A DNA stretch of 64,000 bases from Stieleria varia (GTDB lineage: Bacteria; Planctomycetota; Planctomycetia; Pirellulales; Pirellulaceae), in contig NZ_CP151726.1 in assembly GCF_038443385.1 (NCBI RefSeq), positions 124,001 through 188,000 of the forward strand, given 5' to 3'. Position 1 is the first letter of the stretch, and each line of letters opens with the position of its first letter. Below, piece after piece: positions 17,055 to 27,208 of the stretch. Under the pieces are notes generated by a model, which saw nothing but the letters and a program-made list of their open reading frames with translations, did no database searches and was not told the origin of the DNA. The translations under genes and the position numbers were made by a program.

Positions 17055-18254
17055 CTACTGGGGTGTTTTCGCCGCGATGACTTGGAAATCTATGCTGCCG
17101 GTTTGCAGGGACAAATCAAAACCGGGGATGTCGTCGCGGCGTAGGCGGACGTAGCAACTCACCAGGTAATGACCCGGCGGCATGCCGTAGGTGTAGGGAG
17201 GGCGAAACTCGGTTTCAGCTGACTTCTGCTCCGCCACCCAGAATTCGACAGGCGTCAACTCCGGTGTGAAACCTTTGTCTTCATTGCCCTCGCGGAACTT
17301 GGGCAACTTGCCCGTGATCGGCTGAATCTCCAACGGCTCCAGCGTTGCGGAAAATGAACGCTGGGGACTGAACCCCGTCATGAAACCTTGGTGGGGCATG
17401 ATCGTGCTGCCATCGGAATCGACAATGTTCATTCCCCATCCGTCACATGGATGCGACAACATCAACTGACACTTGACTCTCGATCCAGACACATTCTGGA
17501 CGAACAATCCCAATCGAGCCAACTCGCCATGATGAAATACGGTTTCGACATTGGACTCATCACCCGCCGCCATCGTTCCGATTCTTAGTCCACCCACCGG
17601 GGTTCCCCAGCGAATCGGTAACGATCCCTTGGCATTGTCCATCGCCTGGGCTTGCTCCAGTCGATCGGGTTCGATTTTGCCAAACACCGGGGCGGGTAGC
17701 TTCAGTGACATCGGCAGACCGTGACTGGTCCCGATTCTTTCTTCGTCTCGAACAAAGACCGATGCCCCGAGGTGAACCGTGTAGTCGCCTGGCGAAAGCC
17801 CTTTGAGTGAAATCATCGATCGCCAGTGTCCCCGACCGATCACTTCGCCGGGGGCCAACTCCAGGTCGTCCTCCCATGATCCGCTGAAATGAACGTCGAT
17901 CCGGTTGCCTGCGGACAACGTCAACAGTGACGGATCCCTGCCGTGAATCGACAAATGTACTTGCTGTCGTTCTTCGCTTTCATTGCGAACCAAATGCTGA
18001 ATGATCATCGTCGGATCACCAGGCATCGGCCGGGAAAGGAAGCGAATACCAGCAGCCAGCCCGTCACGATCACGCGGTGACCAGTGAATGTCGTCCGCGT
18101 CGATGGTGTCCAGATTGGTTAGACGTATTGCCTGCTGAGTTGCCTGTGCCGATGCATGCGACGAACCGAACAATAGAAAGACAACGCCGATCACCACAGC
18201 CGCTGCCGGTCGGACAAAATGCCACCACTTACGTCGTTCAATGTTCGCTTGCAT
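17055..18254 (-). CDS. Secreted hypothetical protein, last gene of the bd-oxidase operon
   Basis: 399 residues with an N-terminal signal anchor or signal peptide (AAAVVIGVVFLLFGSSHASAQA). The mature part is beta-rich (HLVRNESEERQQVHLSIHG; GDYTVHLGASVFV; PPGHYLVSCYVRLRRDD), like Ig-like or C2-like modules of envelope proteins. No family is recognised. It lies 20 bases after cydB on the same strand, so it is probably co-transcribed and acts in the periplasm near the oxidase or efflux pump. Confidence 0.75.
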   Translation of the reverse strand: MQANIERRKWWHFVRPAAAVVIGVVFLLFGSSHASAQATQQAIRLTNLDTIDADDIHWSPRDRDGLAAGIRFLSRPMPGDPTMIIQHLVRNESEERQQVHLSIHGRDPSLLTLSAGNRIDVHFSGSWEDDLELAPGEVIGRGHWRSMISLKGLSPGDYTVHLGASVFVRDEERIGTSHGLPMSLKLPAPVFGKIEPDRLEQAQAMDNAKGSLPIRWGTPVGGLRIGTMAAGDESNVETVFHHGELARLGLFVQNVSGSRVKCQLMLSHPCDGWGMNIVDSDGSTIMPHQGFMTGFSPQRSFSATLEPLEIQPITGKLPKFREGNEDKGFTPELTPVEFWVAEQKSAETEFRPPYTYGMPPGHYLVSCYVRLRRDDIPGFDLSLQTGSIDFQVIAAKTPQ

Positions 18255-18274
18255 GGTTTCACCTCAGAAACATG

Positions 18275-19303
18275 TCAGTAACTGTGCGAGTCCAATTTGA
18301 CTTTGCCTCGAAAGATCCAATAGATGATCACGGTGTAGCTGAGCACGCACGGAATTCCGATGGCGGCGATGATCAGCATGGTCCCGAGTGTTTGCTGACT
18401 ACTGCGTGCATTCTGTATGTTCACGCTATACGCCGGGTCGATGGTGGACAACATAAAGTTTGGAAAGATTGCGACGCTGAACAAAGCTGCCAAAGCCAGG
18501 ATAACCATCGACGACGAGAAAAACGCATAGCCCGGCTTCCCCAGATGCATCGCACGAGGAATGTTCAACACGGCCAGGGCATTGAGAACCGGCACGATCC
18601 AAAGCACCGGGTAATCCGACAAGTTCGCCGTCGCGTGGGGAACATGCCACCAAGTTACCACGGTAACAACCGTGTATAAGGCGGCGAAAACATAGAACAA
18701 CGGCATGATCGCACGACGCACCCTTGCCTGCAGCTCGTGCTCCGTTTTGAGGAACAAATAGATCGCTCCGTGCAACGCGAACAACGACACGGTTAGGAAT
18801 CCGACCAACAGCGGATACCAGTACACCTGACTCAACAGGCTGCCCTGATAGACATACTTTGGCCCCAGTTCCATTCCCGCCATCACGTTTCCACCGGCAA
18901 TCCCCAGCAGCATCGCGGCCGTCAATGACGAGAGAAAGAATCCAAAGTCCCACATCCTTCGCCACGCAGGTGAATGGACCTTGGAACGAAACTCCAGACT
19001 CACCGCGCGCCCGATCAAACAGGTCAGCAGCAGAAAGAAAGCGGTGTAGAAGCTGCTGAACACGGTCGCGTAGGCAACGGGAAACGCGGCGAACAACGCC
19101 CCGCCAAATGTCACCAGCCAGACTTCGTTGCCGTCCCACAACGGTCCGATGGAATTCATCACCAGTCGCCGCTCCTGGTCGTCCTTGGCAATGAAGGGAT
19201 GCAGGATTCCAACGCCCAAATCGAAACCGTCCAAGATCGCGTAGCCGCACAACAGCACGCCGAGTAGGACAAACCAAATCAACGTGAGGAGTTCGTAGCT
19301 CAT
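18275..19303 (-). CDS. cydB: Cytochrome bd oxidase subunit II
   Basis: 342 residues with about eight transmembrane helices. The opening LTLIWFVLLGVLLCGYAILDGFDLGVG is the CydB signature, followed by RRLVMNSIGPLWDGNEVWLV. It forms the structural partner of CydA in the quinol oxidase. The start overlaps the cydA stop (TGATG). Confidence 0.97.
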   Translation of the reverse strand: MSYELLTLIWFVLLGVLLCGYAILDGFDLGVGILHPFIAKDDQERRLVMNSIGPLWDGNEVWLVTFGGALFAAFPVAYATVFSSFYTAFFLLLTCLIGRAVSLEFRSKVHSPAWRRMWDFGFFLSSLTAAMLLGIAGGNVMAGMELGPKYVYQGSLLSQVYWYPLLVGFLTVSLFALHGAIYLFLKTEHELQARVRRAIMPLFYVFAALYTVVTVVTWWHVPHATANLSDYPVLWIVPVLNALAVLNIPRAMHLGKPGYAFFSSSMVILALAALFSVAIFPNFMLSTIDPAYSVNIQNARSSQQTLGTMLIIAAIGIPCVLSYTVIIYWIFRGKVKLDSHSY

Positions 19304-20772
19304 CAGTTGTCGTCCTCCATCATCCCGCCGGCACGCGATGTCCCGTGTTGACCGAACGCCTCGGCCATGGACTGTCCAGCCAACTTTCGTTTGTGCTCCA
19401 GCAACTGATCAACTGATTCGGGGCCGTGCTGAATCTTGTGATTCAGCACAAATACCCATACTGCGAACAACAACGAGTAGATGATTCCGAACAAGATGAT
19501 CGAGCTGAGCACTTGCTCGGCGGTCACCGACTCGCTCAAGCCCTCGGACGTTCGCAACCCCATCATCTCGACGCCGTTTTGGACTGATGGATATACGATC
19601 CACGGTTGTCGACCGACTTCTGCTGTGATCCAACCCGCTTGATTGGCCGTCATCGCAGCGATCGGCATGAAAACGATTGCCCACAGCAACCATCGGCGTT
19701 GCAACAGCACGTCGCGGTACCAAGACCAGCAGGCGAGCATCGACACCCCGATCATCATGGTGCCCAGTCCCACCATCAAATGAAAGGTCTGAAAGGGCAA
19801 CCAAACCGGTGGTCGTTCGTCTTCAGGAATTTGATCCATCGCCGGTACGGGTTGCATAGGATCGTTGTAGACCATCAAGCTCAACAGGTTGGGAACCTGG
19901 ACACCGAAGTGCACTTGCTCCGTCTCTGCGTCTGGCCATCCAAACAGGTACAAACCGGTCGGGTCGTCGGTGGAATGAAAATGTGCCTCCATTGCCGCCA
20001 ACTTGGCCGGCTGTGTCTCCACCAACTGCTGAGCAGAATGGTGGCCAGACATCGCCGCAGCGATCGTGAACAGCAGCGAGGTGGGCAAGGAAATCGAAAG
20101 ACAGCGTTTGGCGATTTCATCGTGGCGTCCCTTCAGCAAGTAGTACGCACACACCGAGGCGACGAAGAACGCTCCGAGGACAAAGGCACCGATCAAGGTG
20201 TGCGTCAATCGGTCCACGGAGGATGGATTGAACACCATTGCCCAGAAATCGGTGACTTCCGCGCGAGGCATCATTTCGCCTTGCACGTCGTGCCAAACGA
20301 TCTCGTACCCCGCCGGCGTCTGTTGCCAACTGTTGGCAACCACGATCCACACGGCGCTGAACACAGAACCAAGAAACACCATCAACGTGCTCAGCAAGTG
20401 CATCGTGGGACCGACACGATCCCAGCCGAACACCAGTACTGCCAAGAAACCGCTCTCCAGGAAGAACGCAAAGATACCCTCTGCGGCAAGCGCCGAGCCG
20501 AACACGTCACCGACGAATCGTGAATAAGCCGCCCAGTTGGTCCCAAACTCAAACTCCATGACGATGCCCGTGGCAACGCCCATGGCAAAGTTCACCGCGA
20601 ACACTCGAGTCCAGAACCGAGCCGCTGCTTCCCATGCGGGATTGCGAGTGCGATAAAACGCCAGCTCGCAGAGAAACAACTGCAGCCCCAAGCCGATCGA
20701 AAGCGGCGGGAACAGATAATGGAACATGATCGTGCCGGCAAACTGCAGCCGGCTGAGAAGTTCAACGTCCAT
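19303..20772 (-). CDS. cydA: Cytochrome bd oxidase subunit I
   Basis: 489 residues. Haem ligands are visible: His18 (MFHYLFPP), His191 (DRLTHTLIG) and Met333 ([11 protein letters not shown]). The [15 protein letters not shown] motif is intact. The Q-loop is short, as in CIO/bd-II-like enzymes. The enzyme oxidises quinol and reduces O2 in the inner membrane. Bd oxidases are known to withstand sulfide, cyanide and NO, which fits the rhodanese and flavoprotein genes upstream in the same gene run. No cydX or cydCD is seen. Confidence 0.97.
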   Translation of the reverse strand: MDVELLSRLQFAGTIMFHYLFPPLSIGLGLQLFLCELAFYRTRNPAWEAAARFWTRVFAVNFAMGVATGIVMEFEFGTNWAAYSRFVGDVFGSALAAEGIFAFFLESGFLAVLVFGWDRVGPTMHLLSTLMVFLGSVFSAVWIVVANSWQQTPAGYEIVWHDVQGEMMPRAEVTDFWAMVFNPSSVDRLTHTLIGAFVLGAFFVASVCAYYLLKGRHDEIAKRCLSISLPTSLLFTIAAAMSGHHSAQQLVETQPAKLAAMEAHFHSTDDPTGLYLFGWPDAETEQVHFGVQVPNLLSLMVYNDPMQPVPAMDQIPEDERPPVWLPFQTFHLMVGLGTMMIGVSMLACWSWYRDVLLQRRWLLWAIVFMPIAAMTANQAGWITAEVGRQPWIVYPSVQNGVEMMGLRTSEGLSESVTAEQVLSSIILFGIIYSLLFAVWVFVLNHKIQHGPESVDQLLEHKRKLAGQSMAEAFGQHGTSRAGGMMEDDN

Positions 20773-20819
20773 TAGGGTTCCATTCGCTATCGCGTGGCGG
20801 CTGATGTGTCAGACGGTTC

Positions 20820-21551
20820 CTACGATTTGGGTTTGGTGAACCGCAACAAGTAATTCTCTTCAAATGCGTCGATGGTCACTTCATCTTCGAACTGAAATCC
20901 TGACTTCACGATTTCCGCTTGAAAGACTTCTTTGGGGGCACGGATATGTCCGAGCAAAAACTCCCGTGATTTGCCGGGGATCCGATTGAAATCGATCAAC
21001 ACGAGCCGCCCTCCAGGTTTCAGCGCCCGATAGATAGATGCTAACGACTCTGCGGGACTTTCAAAATGGTGATAAGTGTCGCAGATGAAAACGAGATCAA
21101 CGGATTCGGGCGGTAGCCGAATGGAAACATCAGTCCCCAGAACAGTGGTCAAGTTCTCGATGCCGTCCGCAGTTGCACGTTTTGCGATGTGTTGCAGGAA
21201 ACTGGGCGCGATATCGACGCTGTAGACCCACCCGCCCCATCCGGTCGTTTTGGCAAAGAGGCGACTGTAAAACCCCGTGCCTGCACCGACATCGGCGATG
21301 CGATCGCCCGGCTTGATTCGGCAAGCTTTCAAAACTTCGTTGCGTGCGGAATAGACCTCGCGACTCTCCACCTCAAATTTTCCGATCCACTCGTCGACGT
21401 TCAGATCGGGCTTCTTGAAATTGTCATTGATGCCCTCGGGGACTTTAGTCACCCCGGCATCCGGTTGGTCCACGACGGCTTCTTGAGCAAAGGTGGGTCT
21501 GACCAGCTGGATCAGCAGGATCGCGAGCAAACTGAATCGAAAAGTTTTCAT
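20820..21551 (-). CDS. Exported SAM-dependent methyltransferase
   Basis: 243 residues. The class I methyltransferase core is complete: motif I RIADVGAGTGFYS, acidic motif VYSVDIAPS, VDLVFICDTYHHFES and LKPGGRLVLIDFNR. The N-terminus (FRFSLLAILLIQLVRPTFAQ) is a signal peptide, which is odd for an enzyme using a cytoplasmic cofactor, although exported versions recur in planctomycetes. ATGA overlap with the RND pump gene upstream; 47 bases before cydA. The substrate is unknown; thiol or metalloid methylation would fit the operon, as inference. Confidence 0.82.
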   Translation of the reverse strand: MKTFRFSLLAILLIQLVRPTFAQEAVVDQPDAGVTKVPEGINDNFKKPDLNVDEWIGKFEVESREVYSARNEVLKACRIKPGDRIADVGAGTGFYSRLFAKTTGWGGWVYSVDIAPSFLQHIAKRATADGIENLTTVLGTDVSIRLPPESVDLVFICDTYHHFESPAESLASIYRALKPGGRLVLIDFNRIPGKSREFLLGHIRAPKEVFQAEIVKSGFQFEDEVTIDAFEENYLLRFTKPKS

Positions 21552-24500
21552 GATGATGTTCCATTCTCAGGAGTTTGACGTGGTTGATACAGGAGCCAAT
21601 ATGCCGCCGGGATCACGATCAGTGTGAATCCCGTCGACGTGACGATGCCGAATATGATTGCCCATGCGAGTCCTGAAAACACAGGGTCCAACGTGATCAC
21701 CCAGTTGGCCAACAGCGTCGTTCCCGCCGTCAACAGGATCGGCCGGGTTCGCACGGATACGGACCGAATGATCGATTCTCGCAAATCGTGTCCTTCGTTT
21801 TGGGCGATGTGGATGAAGTCGATCAGGACGACCGAATTGCGTACCACAATCCCTGCCAACGCGATCATCCCGATCATGGCGGTCGCCGTAAAGAATACCG
21901 GATTGGGGTGACCGCCGATGGGCTTGTCCATGATCCAATTCAAAAGCCAAAAACCGGGCATGATGCCGATCATCGTCAGCGGGATCGCAGTCATGATCAG
22001 CACCGGCAACAATCGCGAACCGGTCTGAAACATCAGGATCACAAAAATCCCCAACAACGCGGCACCGAACGCCAAACCCAAGTCGCGAAACACATCCAAC
22101 GTGATGTCCCACTCGCCCTCGCCCGACCAAACGACCGAGTATCCGTCGGGCACCGCCCACGGTACGCCGCCGCCCATCGCCAGCCATGATCTTTCGCTCA
22201 GCGGGATCGGTGCTGGATTTGAATTCGCCGCTTGTGCCAAGTCAGAATCAGCGACTCGGTCGAACTCAATGTCCATGATCGCATCGGCCGGTGGACGACC
22301 GGCGACTTCCGCGTACACATAGACGACACGTTTCAGGTTCTTGTGGTAGATGGTTTTGTCTTCGACCTGTTCCTTGAATTGGCCCAGCGATCCTAGTTGG
22401 ACCACCTGTCCGTTGTTGCCCTGCACATAGACCTCCTGCAGATCATCCAACGCCGAACGGCTGCTGCGTGGCAAACGTAACTCGATCCACAACGGATCGA
22501 CTTCGCCGGGCAAGTGCAACACGGTCGCCTTGTTGCCACTGAGCATGGTCGCGATCGTGTCGGAAATGGTTTTGGTCGAGATCCCAGAAAGCGACGCTTT
22601 GGCTTTGTCAGTCTCAAAGACGTACCGCAGTTGGTCGTCCTCCGTGCTGACATCCAAGTCGACCAGCCCCGGCTCGGACGCCAATCGCTTTTCCACGCGG
22701 CGGGCCAAAGCGATCTGATCGGCGTAGTCTCCTTCGGGCGGTCCGTAGACTTCCGCGGTAATCGACGACAGCACCGGCGGACCAGGGGGAACCTCGACCA
22801 ACTTGACGTTCGCACCCAACGAGTCCGCCAATCGCTTGATGTCGTCGCGGATTCGCAGTATCAACTCGTGCGACTGCTGCACCCGGTGATCTTTGTCGAC
22901 CAAGTTGATTCGGATATCGGCGACATGGGGTCCTCGTCGCAAAAAGTAGTGTCGCACCAAGCCGTTGAAATCGATCGGCGATGCTAAACCGACAAACACT
23001 TCGTAATCGCGAACTTCCGAGAGTCCGCCCAGATACACACCCAGTCGCCTCGCGACCGCATCAGTGCGTTCCAAGGTCGTCCCCTCAGGCATGTCCACGA
23101 TCACTTGAAACTCGTTCTTGTTGTCGTACGGCAACATCTTCACCGGCACCATGCGAAAAACCGGCAACAACATCGCAGCGACCAACATCACGCCAATGGC
23201 CAGCAATACCAGCCAAGCCATCAACCGACCCTTGAGAATCGGCATCAAGACGAACCGAGACATTCGATACAACGGCTGACGCGTCAGGTCATACTCGTTC
23301 TCGGGCGTTGCATCGAGTTGCTTCAACGAAACCATCGCCAGCCAGGGCGTGATGACAAACGCCACCAGTGTCGATATCGAAACCGTCAGCGGCACATTCA
23401 ATGCCATCGGACCCATGTACGGCCCCATCATGCCCGTGATGAACGCCAAGGGCAGAAAGCTGGCGATGATGGCCAGCGTCGATAGCAACAACGCCGGTCG
23501 GACTTCCTGAACGGCACGCAAGACAGATTCACGCGGCGGCAACACCCGCATCGCAAAGTATCTGGCGATGTTTTCCACGTCGGTGATCGGGTCGTCCACC
23601 AACAGTCCCAACGCCAGGATCAAGGCGAACATGGTGACCCGATTGATCGAGTATCCGACCATCAAGTTGATGAACAATGTCAGGCTGTAGCAAACAGGAA
23701 TCGCCAACGCGATCACCAACGCGGGTCGCCAGCCCATGGTCAGACCGATCAATCCGATCACGGTCAAGACGGCAACAACAAGCCCCTCGACCAACTCGTT
23801 GACTTTGTCGTTGGCCGTTTCGCCGTAGTCACGGGTGATGCGGTACGAAATCCCCGCGGGCAAATGCGTTTGGGCAAGTTCCTCCATCTTGGTTTCAACC
23901 GCCTTAGCAACATGAACCGCATTGGTCCCTTTGCGTTTCGCGATCGAGATATTGACGGCCGGATACACGGTCGCTGTGCGGGTTTCGCTGGCTCGTTCAT
24001 CGCTGGGTTCTGAATCGTCGGCGTGCTCGGATTGCCCAAAGCCGATCCAGCTGTAGCTCTCCGATTCGGCCGGGCCGTCAATCACCGTGGCCACGTTCTT
24101 GAGATACACGGGACGGTTACCCGCTACGTTGACGACGAGTTCCTCCAGGTCCCGTACGCCACCGAGAAACGTGCCGGTTTCGACGAGGAACGACTGGTTC
24201 TGTTGTTCGAACTGGCCGTTTCGCTGTGTCACGTTACTGACTTGCAGGGCCGCGGCTACTTGCAAGGGCGATGTTTGATGCGCCGCCAAACGCTGGGAAT
24301 TGAGCACCACATTGATACGACGCGGACGACCACCGATCACTTCCACACGATTGGTGTTGGGGATCGATTGCAACTCGTGCTGGATTTCTTCCGCGATGCG
24401 ACGAAGTTCATGGTCGCCATATCGCTCGGTATCCTTGGCCCACAAGGTGGCGATCGAGATGGGCACGTCGTCCACCTCAATCGGCTTGACCACCCAAGAA

Positions 24501-24910
24501 CTGACCGAGGGAGGGATCAAGTCCGTCGAGGAGTTGATCTTGTTGTACAGCTTGACCAACGAGTCCTCGCGATCCTCGCCGACATAAAACCGCACGGTGA
24601 CGATGCAGGAACCCGGCTGAGACATCGAGTACACGTATTCGACGCCATCGATTTGGTAGAGCAGCTTCTCGATGCGATCGGTCACTGTGCGTTCGACTTC
24701 GGCGGCCGACAATCCAGGTGCGTTGACCATCACATCGGCCATCGGAACCACAATTTGAGGCTCTTCCTCTCGCGGCGTCAGCACCAGTGCGGCGGCGCCC
24801 AGCAGCAACGAAAGTATGATCAGCATGATCGCGACGTCGCCGCGCAAGAAGACTTCGACGATCCGAGTCAGCAGCGGTGAACTGTCCTGCAGATTATTTT
24901 CATCACTCAT
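21548..24910 (-). CDS. RND efflux transporter (inner-membrane pump)
   Basis: 1120 residues from ATG 24910 (MSDENNLQDSS); the frame runs further upstream into the adaptor gene. Typical AcrB/NolG-like layout: a first TM helix, two large periplasmic loops and two six-helix bundles. The proton-relay acids are present (LALGLLVDDPITDVENI). The TM10 lysine position is Arg (GIVVRNSVVLIDF). The substrate is unknown. Its start overlaps the adaptor stop by 8 bases. No TolC-type outer-membrane gene is in the window. Confidence 0.93.
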   Translation of the reverse strand: MSDENNLQDSSPLLTRIVEVFLRGDVAIMLIILSLLLGAAALVLTPREEEPQIVVPMADVMVNAPGLSAAEVERTVTDRIEKLLYQIDGVEYVYSMSQPGSCIVTVRFYVGEDREDSLVKLYNKINSSTDLIPPSVSSWVVKPIEVDDVPISIATLWAKDTERYGDHELRRIAEEIQHELQSIPNTNRVEVIGGRPRRINVVLNSQRLAAHQTSPLQVAAALQVSNVTQRNGQFEQQNQSFLVETGTFLGGVRDLEELVVNVAGNRPVYLKNVATVIDGPAESESYSWIGFGQSEHADDSEPSDERASETRTATVYPAVNISIAKRKGTNAVHVAKAVETKMEELAQTHLPAGISYRITRDYGETANDKVNELVEGLVVAVLTVIGLIGLTMGWRPALVIALAIPVCYSLTLFINLMVGYSINRVTMFALILALGLLVDDPITDVENIARYFAMRVLPPRESVLRAVQEVRPALLLSTLAIIASFLPLAFITGMMGPYMGPMALNVPLTVSISTLVAFVITPWLAMVSLKQLDATPENEYDLTRQPLYRMSRFVLMPILKGRLMAWLVLLAIGVMLVAAMLLPVFRMVPVKMLPYDNKNEFQVIVDMPEGTTLERTDAVARRLGVYLGGLSEVRDYEVFVGLASPIDFNGLVRHYFLRRGPHVADIRINLVDKDHRVQQSHELILRIRDDIKRLADSLGANVKLVEVPPGPPVLSSITAEVYGPPEGDYADQIALARRVEKRLASEPGLVDLDVSTEDDQLRYVFETDKAKASLSGISTKTISDTIATMLSGNKATVLHLPGEVDPLWIELRLPRSSRSALDDLQEVYVQGNNGQVVQLGSLGQFKEQVEDKTIYHKNLKRVVYVYAEVAGRPPADAIMDIEFDRVADSDLAQAANSNPAPIPLSERSWLAMGGGVPWAVPDGYSVVWSGEGEWDITLDVFRDLGLAFGAALLGIFVILMFQTGSRLLPVLIMTAIPLTMIGIMPGFWLLNWIMDKPIGGHPNPVFFTATAMIGMIALAGIVVRNSVVLIDFIHIAQNEGHDLRESIIRSVSVRTRPILLTAGTTLLANWVITLDPVFSGLAWAIIFGIVTSTGFTLIVIPAAYWLLYQPRQTPENGTSS

Positions 24911-26048
24911 CTTTGCCGTCCTTTTCGCCATCCTTGACCGTGCTGCTGGACTGATTCGCGGTATGCAATACCACTTGCTCGCCGACATCCACTCCACTGA
25001 GCACTTCTTGGCGTCCGGGCATGCCCAGGCTGCCGCTCTTGATCATTCGTCGCTCGATTGTTTGATCGGGCAAGACGACGTCGACAAACTCCAACTGTCC
25101 GATTCGGACGATGGCATCCGTGTTGAGACACAGGTGCCGACGCTCACCGGAGGGAATCAGCAAACGCCCAAACATGCCTTCGTACAAGTCGTCGGACTTG
25201 GGCAAACTGGCTTTGACGAGAAACGATCGGCTCGGCGCGTCGGCTTGCGGGACGATCTCGTCGACGGTTGCCTTGAACTGACGATTCAACGCGTCAACGA
25301 AAACGTCCAACTCGTCACCCGACTTCAACTTCACTGCCAAATGTTCCATCACGGGAGCCTCCAGACGCAGAGAATTGGCATCGTAAAGCGTCAGGATCGG
25401 CTGTCCCGGTTGCGCGATGTCGCCCGGTTCGGCGCTGCGATCGACGATCCTGCCACTCTTGGCGGCATTGATCGTCGCGTAGGAAAGCATGACCTCCGCT
25501 TCGCGAACCGCTTGCATCGCCCGGGCCTCTTCTGCCACCGTCACTTGCACATCTCGACTGGCGTTGTCGAAATCCGATCGCGACGCAGCATTCTGACGCT
25601 GCAACTGCTGGACCCGCGAGAACTGCTTCTCGGCTTGTTCACGGTTGGCCGTGGCAGCCTCCAAGGCACGCTTGGCTTGCGCCAACCTGCTCTGGTATTC
25701 CTTGTCGTCCATGCGAACCAACACCTGCCCGGTCTCGACCTCGTCTCCCGCGACGACGGTGATTTCTTCGATCGACGAGAGCAACTTGGACGAAACGATC
25801 GTGCGACTGGATGCCTTGAGCGTGCCGATCGCCTCCTCGACATACGACTTCTCCACCTCATGCACCACATCGGTCGCTTGGCCGGTCAGACGCAGTCCAT
25901 CAGACTGATTCCAGCCCGGCTGGATCTTGTCCTCGAACATCCCCGACAACCATGCGATCGTGATGATCAACACGCCCATCGATACGATCACGACGCCCAG
26001 CTTTGATAGGCCACGCAACCATTTCAGTGCGGCTTGCTTACCCTTCAT
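24903..26048 (-). CDS. RND membrane-fusion (adaptor) protein
   Basis: 381 residues. An N-terminal TM anchor (LGVVIVSMGVLIITIAWLSG) is followed by a lipoyl half (SSIEEITVVAGDEVETGQVLVRMDD), a coiled-coil hairpin (LAQAKRALEAATANREQAEKQF ...), the second lipoyl half (INAAKSGRIVDRSAEPGDI) and the beta-barrel. It bridges the pump to an outer-membrane channel. It is coupled to the flavoprotein gene upstream (ATGA). Confidence 0.93.
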   Translation of the reverse strand: MKGKQAALKWLRGLSKLGVVIVSMGVLIITIAWLSGMFEDKIQPGWNQSDGLRLTGQATDVVHEVEKSYVEEAIGTLKASSRTIVSSKLLSSIEEITVVAGDEVETGQVLVRMDDKEYQSRLAQAKRALEAATANREQAEKQFSRVQQLQRQNAASRSDFDNASRDVQVTVAEEARAMQAVREAEVMLSYATINAAKSGRIVDRSAEPGDIAQPGQPILTLYDANSLRLEAPVMEHLAVKLKSGDELDVFVDALNRQFKATVDEIVPQADAPSRSFLVKASLPKSDDLYEGMFGRLLIPSGERRHLCLNTDAIVRIGQLEFVDVVLPDQTIERRMIKSGSLGMPGRQEVLSGVDVGEQVVLHTANQSSSTVKDGEKDGKDE

Positions 26049-27208
26049 GACTCTGCCCTTTGTTCCGCATTGTTGAGAGCTTCATTGATTTGAAACTCGC
26101 CGATAAACCGTTTGTCGATCCATGTCTTCAAGTGCCAGCACCAGCCTGCGTGAAACGTCAACGGTCCGTACTCCAGTAACGCCTTTCCATCGCCGGTGTT
26201 GAGCAGTTTCAGAAAGTCCTTCTGTGGCGTGAACCTTTGCAGCGAAGCGTTTGACAAAAACGCACGCAAGTTGCCCCAGAGGATGGGACACTGACGCACG
26301 GCGTACACACCTGCCTTAGGCGACGGCGATTCGATGATCGTTCCCGAATCGCCCACGGCAAAGATGCGTGGATCCGAAAGCGATTGCAGCGTGTCACGCG
26401 TTGCAACGAATCCGCGTTCGTCGCTTTGCAGCCCAAGGTGCTCCAGTACCGGCGGAGCAGCAGCGCCGGTGGCCCAGATCACGCAGTCCACTGCATGCCG
26501 CGTGCCATCGGCGGTGGTCAAATCGCTTTCGCCGACGTCCGTCACCCGCATGCCCGACCGAACAGTGATGCCCCGTTTTCGCAACAACCGCTCGATACGG
26601 TCCACGCTGCGTGGCTTCATGCCTTCAGCAACACGCTGGCTACTGGTGAAGATCTCGATCTCCAACTCACACTGAAAATCTCGCTTGCCACACTGTTGCT
26701 GCAAACAGAACGCGATCTCCACACTCGCTACGCCTCCGCCGACGATCGCGACCTTGGCGTGTTCGCGTTTCTGTCGCGTGACGGACTCCAGATGCGTATT
26801 CAGTCGTTGCAAAAAGTTCTGCATGGGCTTGATCGGAACCAGCAAGGGCGAATCGGCGTGTTCTCGCCAGCCGGCCGGCATCGATCCCACCCCGATCGAC
26901 AACACGTCAAAGGGAATCGGCTCGTGATCCGAAAAGCGGATCATGCCCGACTCCAGATCGAGCCCGTTGGTGTCGGCTAAGATCAATGATGCCCCGGCGT
27001 TGGCCGCCAGCGCCGCCAAGTCGATCCGCATCTCGTCGTCGCTGAATTGCCAGCCAAGGGTACCGGGCAGCATGCCGGAGTACGTTGCGGTGGGGAACTT
27101 GCTGATGCAGGTCAACGTGCAACCAGGAATCGGATCGCTGGCCCACTGCTTGACCACGTGAGCATTCGTGTGGCCGATCCCCAACAGCACGACATTCTTT
27201 GTGTTCAC
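26045..27208 (-). CDS. FAD/NAD(P)-dependent oxidoreductase (NDH-2/SQR/SelD-N-like)
   Basis: 387 residues, start GTG at 27208 overlapping the preceding stop (TAGTG). Dinucleotide-binding motifs: NVVLLGIGHTNAHVV at the N-terminus and KVAIVGGGVASVEIA in the middle; FAD-binding end motif DPRIFAVGDSG. The PTATYSGMLPG segment resembles the flavoprotein domain found fused to some SelD proteins. The SQR-type catalytic cysteines are not obvious to me, so sulfide:quinone reductase is only one option; NADH:quinone reductase is another. Neighbours: rhodanese genes upstream, efflux genes and bd oxidase downstream. Confidence 0.85.
   Translation of the reverse strand: MNTKNVVLLGIGHTNAHVVKQWASDPIPGCTLTCISKFPTATYSGMLPGTLGWQFSDDEMRIDLAALAANAGASLILADTNGLDLESGMIRFSDHEPIPFDVLSIGVGSMPAGWREHADSPLLVPIKPMQNFLQRLNTHLESVTRQKREHAKVAIVGGGVASVEIAFCLQQQCGKRDFQCELEIEIFTSSQRVAEGMKPRSVDRIERLLRKRGITVRSGMRVTDVGESDLTTADGTRHAVDCVIWATGAAAPPVLEHLGLQSDERGFVATRDTLQSLSDPRIFAVGDSGTIIESPSPKAGVYAVRQCPILWGNLRAFLSNASLQRFTPQKDFLKLLNTGDGKALLEYGPLTFHAGWCWHLKTWIDKRFIGEFQINEALNNAEQRAES

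Noticed and set aside
23105-26006. Several plus-strand frames opposite the RND pump and adaptor genes
   Set aside because: Arg/His/Gln-rich shadows of well-supported minus-strand genes.
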